Shown in pieces: positions 43,148 through 51,501 of a stretch of 64,000 nucleotides of DNA; position 1 is the first letter of the stretch, and each line of letters opens with the position of its first letter. The position numbers were made by a program, and so were the translations under genes. This DNA comes from Phycisphaeraceae bacterium (GTDB lineage Bacteria; Planctomycetota; Phycisphaerae; Phycisphaerales; UBA1924). The notes below the pieces were generated by a model, which saw nothing but the letters and a program-made list of their open reading frames with translations, was not told where the DNA came from and did no database searches. The stretch is taken from positions 632,537 through 696,536 of the forward strand of contig JAHBXB010000002.1 of the NCBI GenBank assembly GCA_019636655.1, written 5' to 3'.

Positions 43148-45349
43148 CTACGCGCGGGCTTCCGCCTTGGCGCGCTTCTTCATCGCCAGCGCCACCGCCT
43201 TCTCGACACCCTCCGCCTCGCCCACCAGTTCCCCCAGCACGCGCCGGTAGGTATCGCCGAAACGGTCCACGAAGGTGTCGCCTGCGAGGATGATCTCCTC
43301 GATGTCGCGCCACGCGGGCGTCGCGCCGACCAGGGTTTCGCCGAGGTTCTGCGAGGCCTCGGAGCGCGAGACCGGATCGCGCACGCCGCCGCCGATGCGG
43401 CGGGCGCTGTCGAGTTCGTCGCGCACCTGGTCGCTGACGGGGCGGACGAACGCCTTGAGTTTCTCGAGAGCCTTCTCGGAGTTGATCTTGTCCCCGATCC
43501 CGGACAGGGTTCCGACGTGCAGGCGGACTCGCCGGGCGATCGGAAGGATGTCGCGGAGCGGGCCGGAGGTGGCGAGCAGCGCATCGGCACGGGCCCGGCG
43601 CGTGGGGGCGTCGGGGATGAGCTGCTCGATGCCCTTGGCGCCGAGCAGGGCGAGCGCGGCGGCCATTCGCCGCATCGCCGCGTCGCCGGCCTCGTCCATC
43701 ACCATCACGTGCTCGGTGGACTTCTCGCCGAGGGTGTCGAGGCGCTGGCTGACGCCGGCGCGGGTCGTCGCCTTGAGGCCCAGGGACTTGAAGTCGACGG
43801 TCATGCCCGAGTCCATGATCGCGCGGGCCTGCTCCCACTTGCCGATCTCCTCGCTCATCGACCGGAACTGGGTCGCCGCGGCGCCGGCGCGGCCGGCGGC
43901 GGCTTTCAGATCGGCCTTGGCGGCCTTGAGCCGGTCGAGGATGGCGCGGGCGTCGCCGCCGGCGGGGACCTTGGAGATGGCGGGGAAAATCGGCCGCCAG
44001 GTCGGGGGCTCGAAGCCGAAATAGCGGGAGGTGGCGTCGCCGCCGGCCTGAGCGTCGCCCGAGGCCCGCAGCAGGGGGCCGGTGGGGACGAAGGTCACGC
44101 CCGCGGGGTATCCGCCGAGGACGCCGCTGAAGTGGCCGTAGGTGGCCTTGCGGCAGGCGGCGAAGAAATCGGTGAAGAGTTCGCTGGCGGGGGACTCGTC
44201 GGTATACAGGCCGGGGTCGTTCGCGTTCGCCGCGGCGGCGAGGCGAGCGGCGGTGCTCGGGTGGGTGGAGAGGAGGGTGTTGGACTTTTCCTCGCTGCGG
44301 CGGATGAGTTCGTCGCGGGCCTCGGGGGTGAGGCGGCGGGCGTAGTCGGCGACGAGGGCGGGGAAATCGTCGGGGAGTCGGGAACCGGAGTTGAACATCC
44401 GGCGGCTCTCCTCCATCGCCTTGGGGTAGGCCTCGCCAAGTTCGGCAAGGCGGCGGAAGGCGCTGGGGAATGACGCGGAGCCGGCCATCTGCACCTCGTA
44501 GCGGTCGGCGTCGAACTCCATCTGCTTGAGGAGGACGGAGCAGAAGGCCATCGCCGCGAGCGCCAGCACCTTGATCGCCAGCCGGCCAAGTCCGATGCAC
44601 GCGCGGGCGAACCACGCGAGGAGGCGGTAGAGGATGTCCGTGGAATAGGACATCTGGTAGAGCAGCACGTCCCAGCCGTCGCGCCGGTAGGCGGCCTCGA
44701 GGAACCACTGGACCATCCGCATGCCGAGGTAGCTGACGCGCAGGCCGGTGCCCTGGGAGAAGTGGCCCAGTTCGTGGGCGAGCACGCCGGCGAACTCGCG
44801 CTTGGACATGCCGGCGACCAGCGGCAGGCCGATGGTGAGGACCATGTCGCCGCGCTGGAAGACGCTGACGAGGCCGGAGCGGAACGAGGCGGAGGCGTTG
44901 ACGTCGCAGTTGATATCGATCCGCTTCGGGGCGGGGGCACCCATCGCAGCGCAGACGTTGCCGACAAAGGTGTGCAGACGGGATTCTTCGAACTCCTCGA
45001 GCACGATCGGGTCGCCGGCGTCTCCCCTGGGGGCGACCAGGGGCTTGAGCATCAGCAGGATGAGCGCGATGCCGCCCGCGGCGGGGAGGATGTAGAGGAA
45101 GATCGAGACGAGGTTCACCCGGGGGCGGCCCATCACGGCCGCGGCGATTTTCTCGGGCGAGTTGTTCGCGAGGTGCCAGTAGACCCCGTAGCCGACGGAC
45201 GCGACGATGGCGAAATACAGCAGGGGGAGCAGGATGACGCCGGCCCCGAGGACGATGACGCCCAGGGCGTAGCCCGGCCGCTTGGGGACCGGCTTCCAAC
45301 GAGCCGCCAACTCGGACCAATCGGGTTCACCCACCGCACCAGTTGCCAT
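43148..45349 (-). CDS. large M48-family (HtpX-like) membrane metalloprotease
   Basis: A 733-residue protein. Two N-terminal membrane helices flank a short loop (~20-110). The zinc site is HELGH at ~192-196 in GVLAHELGHFSQG, with the third ligand in MEFDADRYEV after two more hydrophobic stretches. That is the M48 order, and the protease active site probably faces the cytoplasm as in HtpX. The C-terminal ~400 residues are soluble, helical and far beyond the ~290-residue HtpX, so the protein carries an uncharacterised extension. Likely role: membrane protein quality control. Confidence 0.85.
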   Translation of the reverse strand: MATGAVGEPDWSELAARWKPVPKRPGYALGVIVLGAGVILLPLLYFAIVASVGYGVYWHLANNSPEKIAAAVMGRPRVNLVSIFLYILPAAGGIALILLMLKPLVAPRGDAGDPIVLEEFEESRLHTFVGNVCAAMGAPAPKRIDINCDVNASASFRSGLVSVFQRGDMVLTIGLPLVAGMSKREFAGVLAHELGHFSQGTGLRVSYLGMRMVQWFLEAAYRRDGWDVLLYQMSYSTDILYRLLAWFARACIGLGRLAIKVLALAAMAFCSVLLKQMEFDADRYEVQMAGSASFPSAFRRLAELGEAYPKAMEESRRMFNSGSRLPDDFPALVADYARRLTPEARDELIRRSEEKSNTLLSTHPSTAARLAAAANANDPGLYTDESPASELFTDFFAACRKATYGHFSGVLGGYPAGVTFVPTGPLLRASGDAQAGGDATSRYFGFEPPTWRPIFPAISKVPAGGDARAILDRLKAAKADLKAAAGRAGAAATQFRSMSEEIGKWEQARAIMDSGMTVDFKSLGLKATTRAGVSQRLDTLGEKSTEHVMVMDEAGDAAMRRMAAALALLGAKGIEQLIPDAPTRRARADALLATSGPLRDILPIARRVRLHVGTLSGIGDKINSEKALEKLKAFVRPVSDQVRDELDSARRIGGGVRDPVSRSEASQNLGETLVGATPAWRDIEEIILAGDTFVDRFGDTYRRVLGELVGEAEGVEKAVALAMKKRAKAEARA

Positions 45350-45384
45350 CGGGACGCTTCCACATAAGGTCCGACGCAAGGTTT

Positions 45385-45485
45385 GGTGCACCCGCACCCG
45401 GCCCCCGCGCAGGGGGAGGCACAATATCACAAACAGAATCGGAGAGCAATGGGCTGGGCGCCGTTTCGGGCTCGGGAATCGGCAT
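45385..45485. repeat. intergenic element, copy A
   Basis: A ~100-base segment that is about three-quarters identical by eye to 47435-47535. Shared blocks include GCACCCGCACCC near the left end and GAATCGGAGAGCA followed by GGGCGCC in the middle. Neither copy is coding. This copy lies in the gap between the M48 gene and the dockerin-like gene. Confidence 0.6.
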
Positions 45486-45502
45486 TGGAGGTGGGGCCAG
45501 AC

Positions 45503-46117
45503 TCAGACAGTGGCGGAGGCGATCCAGATGGCGATGAACGCGGCGAAGTCGGTCGGGTCGGTGACGCCGTCCGCGTTGACATCGACGTTCAGGTCGCCGC
45601 GGAGCAGGCTGGCGTTCCACTCAAGGGAGAAGGCCGCGATATCGGCGGGGGTCACGGCGCCGTCCATGTCCCAGTCGCCGGGGCTGTGCACCACGAACTG
45701 CCGATCGCCGGAGGAGTAGAACCCCAGGCTCACCAGGCAGCCGACCAGTTCCCAGGTGTACGTGCCCGGTGGAAGTGCGTGCTCGGCCGGGATTGTGAAC
45801 GGCGACGACGTGATGTGAGCGAACGTCAGTGGATCGGTGTCTGGCGGGAGCCGGTCCGGGTCGGAGCCCTTGAAGATGTTGATTGCGTAGGACTCGCTGT
45901 TTGTTGTGGTATCGGTCCACACGAAGGTGACTCGACCCGAGCGCAGCCGAGCGCCCTGGGCCGGCGATACAGCAATCGGCGGAGGAACCCCTACGCCTGC
46001 GGCCGGTGCGCCGGCTCGCGATCCTCTTGCTACCGGTGTCAGACCGAGGCCGAGCGCCAGCGCGGCGGCGCTCAGCATCACTTGACGGCAGTTCCTGACT
46101 GGCCGCGAGTTCTCCAA
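45503..46117 (-). CDS. small secreted protein with dockerin-like EF-hand tail
   Basis: A 204-residue protein. It begins with a TTG codon preceded by GGGAGG on the minus strand (46129-46124, 6-base gap), and a signal peptide ends near ARGS. Residues ~45-145 form a beta-rich, fibronectin-like domain (PIAVSPAQGARLRSGRVTF). The C-terminal ~60 residues contain two EF-hand-like calcium loops (DWDMDGAVTPADI, DVNADGVTDPTDF). This dockerin-like pattern matches the end of the larger propeller protein at 4078-5796. No cohesin domain was recognised in the window. Function unknown. Confidence 0.75.
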   Translation of the reverse strand: MENSRPVRNCRQVMLSAAALALGLGLTPVARGSRAGAPAAGVGVPPPIAVSPAQGARLRSGRVTFVWTDTTTNSESYAINIFKGSDPDRLPPDTDPLTFAHITSSPFTIPAEHALPPGTYTWELVGCLVSLGFYSSGDRQFVVHSPGDWDMDGAVTPADIAAFSLEWNASLLRGDLNVDVNADGVTDPTDFAAFIAIWIASATV

Positions 46118-46221
46118 TGCTTGCCTCCCGTGGCATCTTGCAATCGGACCGAGGTCTGATTGACTGTTTCATCGGCTGGGGCTACGGGCTGGCTCGAACC
46201 ACTGTCCGCCACCATCCCGTT

Positions 46222-46247
46222 GCCCGGCGGCTTCTGCACTCGCGGAT
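46222..46247. repeat. 26-base copy of the mqnA promoter/start region
   Basis: Identical to 47565-47590 except for one base (G for A in the -10 box, giving TGCACT instead of TACACT). In this copy the start codon position reads ATA after the last matching bases, so it should not initiate a gene. Confidence 0.6.
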
Positions 46248-46336
46248 ACGCCGCGCGTTGGCCCCTGAACGCGGCGCGTGGGGCCTTCGACGGCCAGTGT
46301 CAGCCCTTCTACGGAGCGCGTCGAGACCCTGCTCAA

Positions 46337-47299
46337 TCATCCTGTCAGGTGCGGGCCGACGCAGAACGCGGTCAGGGCCAGCACCAGCACACCGCCCAAC
46401 GCCCAGCCCAGCACTCCCGCTGCGCGGAATCTCGCACGCCGAAGATGGCCTGTCGCACCGGGGCGTGCCCCGCACTCGGAACATGGGGTCATCCAACGAC
46501 GAACGCTGCCCGATGTCTTCGGATACCCGCACACCTGACAGCGCTTGCCGATGCGGGCCTCCCTGGCCATGAACGCCTCGCGCGTGGTGAGCCACACGAT
46601 CCCCAGCGGCAGGACGATCGCCCACGCGATCACCGCGATTGCGTCTGGCGTTGCCAGGCATCCCAGTACCGGCTTCATGTAGACCACGCTTCCCGGCGCG
46701 CCCCTCGCCCACGCGGCTTCGAGGCGGAGGTGCCCGACGGTCCTAGCCCAGGCATCACCAAAGAGCGCGATGCTGAGCCCCCCGACAGTTGCCGCCCCCA
46801 GCCACAGCCAGCGCGGTATTGTGCGGCGGCATGGTGGAGAGCGACGGAGCATGACGCCCCACTCACGGCCCGCGCGCCGCCGCTCGCTGGAACGCACGCC
46901 GCGAAGGTGCGGCAGCGCCGCGGCCGCCGGGATCCACGCTGAGGCAAGGAACCCGGCGGTCGCGCCCCCGAGCACGACCAACAGCACCGTCTCATAGAAG
47001 CCCGGGTTGGTGAGCATCCAGCTGGGATAGCGATAAAAGGCATACGCACTGAACTCCGGCACGAGCCACGTCAGCGACTCAGGCACACGCACAAGATGCC
47101 ACGGCAGCGGCTCGCCGGCCTGGTAACCCATATTAACGGGGTTGTATTGGTAGTAACGTGCCTCGCTCAACTCGTTGCGCCAGCAGACCGCCACGAGGCC
47201 TGCGCCGTACGCGATGAACATGATCACACCGAAGGCCAACGCCCGGCTGAGCAGCCAAGCGTGGCGAAAAAGCACTCTCCGTACGCGGGTCGGTCCCAT
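46337..47299 (-). CDS. membrane protein with a cytoplasmic zinc ribbon
   Basis: A 320-residue protein with about five membrane helices (near residues 20-40, 105-125, 165-185, 220-240 and 295-315). A CQVCGYPKTSG ... CSECGA zinc-ribbon-like four-cysteine motif lies at ~255-280, between the last two helices. Small membrane proteins with this kind of C-x-x-C-G ribbon are frequent in Phycisphaerae and are uncharacterised. No enzymatic motif is seen. Confidence 0.65.
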   Translation of the reverse strand: MGPTRVRRVLFRHAWLLSRALAFGVIMFIAYGAGLVAVCWRNELSEARYYQYNPVNMGYQAGEPLPWHLVRVPESLTWLVPEFSAYAFYRYPSWMLTNPGFYETVLLVVLGGATAGFLASAWIPAAAALPHLRGVRSSERRRAGREWGVMLRRSPPCRRTIPRWLWLGAATVGGLSIALFGDAWARTVGHLRLEAAWARGAPGSVVYMKPVLGCLATPDAIAVIAWAIVLPLGIVWLTTREAFMAREARIGKRCQVCGYPKTSGSVRRWMTPCSECGARPGATGHLRRARFRAAGVLGWALGGVLVLALTAFCVGPHLTG

Positions 47300-47434
47300 C
47301 GGCGTTGGTCAATAGACGGGGCTGCGGTTGTGTGGTTCCTTCCACGTCCAGGGGCTCGCGCGGCAAACGCATGATATTACGAGGGGCGTTTCATTTGGAG
47401 ATCGAGTGTGGACAACCTAACGCTCGACCGCGGT

Positions 47435-47535
47435 TGGCGCACCCGCACCCAGCCCCCCGAGCGGGCGGACGTGCATCGCAAACCGAATCGGAGAGCACCG
47501 GGATCGGGCGCCAGTCGCGACAGGAGTTGGCATCC
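47435..47535. repeat. intergenic element, copy B
   Basis: The second copy of the ~100-base element at 45385-45485, about 2 kb away in the same orientation. It lies upstream of mqnA, 30 bases before the 26-base segment that is also duplicated. Confidence 0.6.
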
Positions 47536-47577
47536 TCGCGGCGGTACACGGACCCGCATCCTTCGCCCGGCGGCTTC

Positions 47578-47583
47578 TACACT
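47578..47583 (+). promoter_or_regulatory. -10 box of a predicted leaderless promoter for mqnA
   Basis: TACACT ends 5 bases before the ATG at 47589. No Shine-Dalgarno sequence is present. Confidence 0.45.
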
Positions 47584-47588
47584 CGCGG

Positions 47589-48458
47589 ATGCTTTCTACG
47601 ACTTCCACTCCGGCCGCGGAGCGGCCGATCCGGATCGGCTGCGTGCAGTACCTCAACACCCTCCCGCTGATCGAGGGCTTGCGGTCGTGGCGGGATGCGG
47701 CGCTGGTGTCGGCCGTGCCGGCGCGGCTCATCGACCTGCTGCTGGCCCCGCCGCCGCCGGAGGGGGAGGGGGTTGACCTTGCCCTGGCGTCGATCATCGA
47801 CTTTGCCCGGTCGCCCGAGCCGCTGGTGATGCTGCCGGTGGGGATGATCGGGTCCGACGGGCCAACGCTGACGGTGCGGCTGTTCAGCCGCGTGCCTATT
47901 GATCGTGTCACGCGGGTGCACGCGGACACGGAGAGCCACACGTCGGCGACGCTGGTGCGGATCATCCTTTCGCGACTGCACGGCCGGCCGCCGGTGCCGC
48001 TGGTGGAGTTCGACGCGGCGGGCGGGTGGGAGGGGGCCGAGGCGGTGCTGCTGATCGGCGACAAGGTGGTGGCGAACCCGCCGCCTCCGGAGCAGTTTCC
48101 GCACCAGCTCGACCTTGGGCAGGCGTGGAAGGACCTCACGGGGTTGCCGTTCGTGTACGCCGCGTGGATGTGCCGGGCGTCGGTGTGGGATGCGGAGGGT
48201 TCCGCATCGCAGCGCGTGCGCGATGCGGCGATGGTGCTGGAGCGGGCCCGGATGCACAACGCCACGCGGGCGGACTGGCTCGTGAGCGTGCACGCGGGGG
48301 CCCGCGGCTGGGGCGACGGCGAGGCGCGGCAGTACCTGGGGCGGTCGCTGCGGTACGAGATCGGGGGGCGCGAGCGGGAGGCGGTCGACCGGTTCTTCTC
48401 CGATGCGGCGGACCTTGGGCTGGCGTCGCGGCGACCGGCGCGGTGGGCGGAGTTGTGA
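47589..48458 (+). CDS. mqnA: chorismate dehydratase MqnA (futalosine pathway of menaquinone synthesis)
   Basis: A 289-residue periplasmic-binding-fold enzyme converting chorismate to 3-enolpyruvyl-benzoate, the entry step of the futalosine route to menaquinone. Family segments IRIGCVQYLNTLPLIEGL, the central DLALASIIDFAR, SHTSATLVRIIL, AVLLIGDKV and LTGLPFVYAAWMCR are all present. No signal peptide is seen, so it is cytoplasmic as expected. The other mqn genes are not in this window. The result implies that the organism makes menaquinone through futalosine. Confidence 0.92.
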   Translation: MLSTTSTPAAERPIRIGCVQYLNTLPLIEGLRSWRDAALVSAVPARLIDLLLAPPPPEGEGVDLALASIIDFARSPEPLVMLPVGMIGSDGPTLTVRLFSRVPIDRVTRVHADTESHTSATLVRIILSRLHGRPPVPLVEFDAAGGWEGAEAVLLIGDKVVANPPPPEQFPHQLDLGQAWKDLTGLPFVYAAWMCRASVWDAEGSASQRVRDAAMVLERARMHNATRADWLVSVHAGARGWGDGEARQYLGRSLRYEIGGREREAVDRFFSDAADLGLASRRPARWAEL

Positions 48459-48485
48459 TGATTGCCAGTCGGACTGCGTTGCCGG

Positions 48486-48671
48486 TCAGAACAGGAACCG
48501 CCACGCGAGAATGCCGAGCCCGATGAGGAACATGATGATCAGGATGGTGTAGAACACCACCCGTGGATCGGCGCGGTGCACCGTGACGTCGGCGATGTGA
48601 ACCAAGAAGTTCAGCAGTACTTCAAGCACGCGCGATACTCCGTCTGCCGCCTCTAGTTTGCCTTCCGCCAC
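48486..48671 (-). CDS. small single-helix membrane protein
   Basis: A 61-residue protein of unknown function. The GTG start at 48671 is preceded by GGGAGG on the minus strand (48681-48676) followed by TGAC, one of the best ribosome-binding sites in the window. Residues ~38-60 form a hydrophobic helix (FYTILIIMFLIGLGILAW) running to the C-terminus, giving a tail-anchored topology, and an amphipathic helix precedes it. Its end lies 27 bases from the end of mqnA on the opposite strand. Confidence 0.55.
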   Translation of the reverse strand: MAEGKLEAADGVSRVLEVLLNFLVHIADVTVHRADPRVVFYTILIIMFLIGLGILAWRFLF

Positions 48672-48766
48672 GTCACCTCCCGGTTCGCGGTCAACATTAT
48701 TCCGGAATCGCGGTAGCGGTGTTTCGGGGTCGTGCGAACCAGATGGGTGTTCGCGGGCGGTTTCGC

Positions 48767-48772
48767 TACGCT
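48767..48772 (+). promoter_or_regulatory. -10 box of a predicted leaderless promoter for the sigma-like gene
   Basis: TACGCT ends 6 bases before the ATG at 48779. There is no clear -35 box and no Shine-Dalgarno sequence. Confidence 0.4.
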
Positions 48773-48778
48773 TGATCG

Positions 48779-50491
48779 ATGCCCCCGCTCCCGCGACTTC
48801 GGATCCCGGCGCTTGCGGACCTTGCGAAGCAACTGCGCTTCCAGCCGGCCAAGTCCGCGCTGCGGCAACTGGAGAGCACCGAGCGGCTCGCCGCGGAGAT
48901 CGACCCGAACCGGGCGTATCCGCAGGACTGGGTGGTCTTTCGCATCACGGGGTATCGGGCGGATTCGGGGGCGGAGGACGAGCACGCGGGCAACCTGATC
49001 GTCGGGCAGGCGCTGCTGGCGGACCTGACCGCGCTGGCGGAGCGGCTGAGCGTCACCGCGCAGATCGGCCCGGCGCAGCACCCGGAGGGGGCGTGGCTTG
49101 ACGCGGCGGCGCTCGGGGCACGCTGGGGGGTGAGCCGGAAGACGATCGACCGGTATCGCCGGAGGGGGCTGCTGGCGCGGCGGCTGATCGGGGACGACTC
49201 TCGGCATCGGCTCGTGTTCGCGCGGGAGGCGGTGGAGGCGTTCGAGAGGGCGCACGCGGCGGCGCTCGCGGAGGCGCGGGGGTTTTCCAGAGTGGACGCT
49301 TCGGTGGAGGCGCGAATCGTTCGGCGGGCGGGGGTGTACCGGCGGCGGCTGGGGTGCTCGCTGAACCAGGCGGCCCGGAGGCTCGCCGCGCGGTTTGGCC
49401 GGAGCCAGGAGGGGGTGCGGCAGGTGCTGCGACGGCACGATGCGGCGCTGGTCGGGCGGGGCGGGGCGCCGATCTTTGATGACCCGGCGCCGCTGCGGCC
49501 CGGGGATCGGGCGGCGATTGCGCGGGAACTCGATGCGGGGCGGCCCGCGCGCGAGGTCGCCCTGGGGCACCGGAAGAAGCCGGCGGATGTGCAGCACGCC
49601 GGTGTGCTGGCACGGGCCGAGCGGCTGCGGGGCCTCGGTCTTGCCGAGCCGCCGTCGCCGCCCGCGGCGGGGAAGAAAGCGGCGGCGCTGCTCGCATCGC
49701 CGGAGGTGATGCTCGGTCTTGGGAGCCCGGGGCCGGCGACGCTGGCGGAGTTGCTGGCGTATTGCGCCAGCGCGCCGCCGCCGGATGCCAGGGCCGAATC
49801 GGCGCGCGGGGCGGCGTACTGGGTGCTGCACGACCGGGCCCGGTCCGAGATCGAGATGCTGGACCGACACCGCCCGTCCGCGGCGGCGGTGGACGAGATC
49901 GAGACGTCGCTGCGGTGGGCCGCGCGGCTGCGGGCCGAACTGGTGCGGTCGCTGCTTCCCCTGGCGCTGCGGTCGATCGTCGGGCGGCTGGAGCGGGAGG
50001 TGACGGCGCTTCCGGGTCCGGCGGCACGCGACGTCGTGGTGACGTCGATCAGCGTGCTGGTCGAGTCGCTCGACAGGTTTGACCCGCACAAGGGCGGGCG
50101 GGCGGCGGCGCCGGCGGGGCTGGCGCTGAACAGGGCGCTCTCGGCGTGGGCCCGCGGCGCGGGGGCCACGTGGCTCGCCGCGCCGAAGGCGGGCGCCGGC
50201 CGGGCTTCGCCGCGGGCTGATCCCGGCGCGGTGGCTCTGGAGGACTTCACCCGGCGCGTCTGCCCCTGGCAGGAGGTCCTGGAGCCGGATTCGCGCGTGC
50301 GGGGCGCTCTTGCCCGGCTCGAGGCGAAGCACCGCGACATCCTTGTTTCGCGCCACGGCTGGGGGGGGCGGCCGCCCGCGACGCTTCGAGATCTGGCGCA
50401 GGCCCGGCGGGTGACGCCGTCGCAGATCGTGCGGCTTGAGCGCTCGGCGGTCCGGGCCGCGCTCGCGATGGCCGCGGGGGGCTCACGGTGA
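48779..50491 (+). CDS. divergent sigma-70-like factor with a MerR/excisionase-type helix-turn-helix
   Basis: A 570-residue predicted transcription factor. Residues ~103-165 contain a MerR/excisionase-like helix-turn-helix (WLDAAALGARWGVSRKTIDRYRRRGLL), and ~183-224 may be a second. Residues ~380-460 resemble sigma region 2 (a long helix, then VESLDRFDPHKGG followed by ALNRALSAWARG, compare A-x-x-x-FDP-x-x-G). Residues ~505-562 resemble sigma region 4 (ARLEAKHRDILVSRHGW ... TLRDLAQARRVTPSQIVRLERSAVRAAL). The gene overlaps the GT9 gene as GTGA. Activity as a sigma factor is an inference; it could also be a sigma-derived regulator. Confidence 0.65.
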   Translation: MPPLPRLRIPALADLAKQLRFQPAKSALRQLESTERLAAEIDPNRAYPQDWVVFRITGYRADSGAEDEHAGNLIVGQALLADLTALAERLSVTAQIGPAQHPEGAWLDAAALGARWGVSRKTIDRYRRRGLLARRLIGDDSRHRLVFAREAVEAFERAHAAALAEARGFSRVDASVEARIVRRAGVYRRRLGCSLNQAARRLAARFGRSQEGVRQVLRRHDAALVGRGGAPIFDDPAPLRPGDRAAIARELDAGRPAREVALGHRKKPADVQHAGVLARAERLRGLGLAEPPSPPAAGKKAAALLASPEVMLGLGSPGPATLAELLAYCASAPPPDARAESARGAAYWVLHDRARSEIEMLDRHRPSAAAVDEIETSLRWAARLRAELVRSLLPLALRSIVGRLEREVTALPGPAARDVVVTSISVLVESLDRFDPHKGGRAAAPAGLALNRALSAWARGAGATWLAAPKAGAGRASPRADPGAVALEDFTRRVCPWQEVLEPDSRVRGALARLEAKHRDILVSRHGWGGRPPATLRDLAQARRVTPSQIVRLERSAVRAALAMAAGGSR

Positions 50492-51414
50492 CCGCCGCGG
50501 TCGAGGCGGGATCGGCTGCGTGGGTGGTGCATGCCGGGGCGCTCGGCGACTTTGTGATGACGTGGCCGCTGCTGCGGGCGATGGTCCGGCTCGGTATTGA
50601 GACGACGGTCGTGGCGCGGGCGTCGCACGCGCGGCTCGCCGCGGGGCGGCTTGGTGTTCACGCGGTGGACATCGAGCAGCCGGTGTTCAACCGGCTGTGG
50701 ACGGGTGAGGCGGGAGGTCCGGCGGGGGCGATAGGTGGAGCCCGGGCGCCAAGCGTTATTGTTCACTTTGTGGCCGACCCGGCGACGCCGGCCGGGCGGG
50801 GGTGGGGCGAGGCGGCGGCGCGGGCGTTCGGCGCCGAGGTCATCTACGGCGGGGCGCCTGGGTCGCCGGAGCGTGGCGCGGTGTGGCGGCGATTTGGTGT
50901 TGCGTCGCTTGGTGGGGCGCCGGCGGCGGAGGGGCTGGGTTCGGCCGTGCTCCTCCATACAGGCGCGGGGGCGAGAGCGAAGCGATGGCCGGTCGATCGA
51001 TGGGTCCTGCTCGCGGAGCGGCTGAGGTCCGAGGGGCACGATGCGCGGCTGGTGGCGGGCGAGGCGGAGCTGGAGCGGGACACCGATGCGGAGCGGGCGG
51101 GGTTCCTTGGGGCGCTGGGGGAGTATCTGGAGGGGCTTGAAACCCTCGAGGGCCGCATCGCTTCGGCGCGGGTGGTGATCGCGGCGGACACAGGGCCGGC
51201 GCACCTGGCCGCGCAGATGGGCGTCCCCACGATCGCGCTTTTTGGTCCGACGGACCCGGGCGTGTGGTCGCCGATCGGGCCGGGCGTGGTCGTGCTCGCG
51301 CCGCCTGAGCCCGGCGCGGAGATGACGTGGCTCGCGGTCGAGACCGTGGCGCGGTGCGCGGCGGCGGTCGCTGGTCGCCAGAACACCTTGAGGAGCGGTG
51401 CACGCCGCGACTGA
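50488..51414 (+). CDS. glycosyltransferase family 9 (heptosyltransferase-like)
   Basis: A 308-residue GT-B enzyme. The N-terminal HAGALGDFVMTWPLLRAM is the family's G-x-x-G-D-x-x-x-T-P-x-L motif, HTGAGARAKRWPVDRWVLLAERL is the P-loop-like segment with the K-R-W donor contact, and ADTGPAHLAAQMGVPTIALFGPTDP is the C-terminal donor-binding signature. It would add a heptose or related sugar to a lipopolysaccharide core or similar glycolipid. GTG start overlaps the upstream stop by 4 bases; lptB follows, supporting an outer-membrane glycolipid role. Confidence 0.87.
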   Translation: MTAAVEAGSAAWVVHAGALGDFVMTWPLLRAMVRLGIETTVVARASHARLAAGRLGVHAVDIEQPVFNRLWTGEAGGPAGAIGGARAPSVIVHFVADPATPAGRGWGEAAARAFGAEVIYGGAPGSPERGAVWRRFGVASLGGAPAAEGLGSAVLLHTGAGARAKRWPVDRWVLLAERLRSEGHDARLVAGEAELERDTDAERAGFLGALGEYLEGLETLEGRIASARVVIAADTGPAHLAAQMGVPTIALFGPTDPGVWSPIGPGVVVLAPPEPGAEMTWLAVETVARCAAAVAGRQNTLRSGARRD

Positions 51415-51501
51415 ACGCGGGCGCGGCCGCCCGCATAAACTCCCGACTACGCTCGCGGAGAACCAGGCCGCGATGCCCGCGGAGCCCTCGCCGTTCCCAC
51501 C

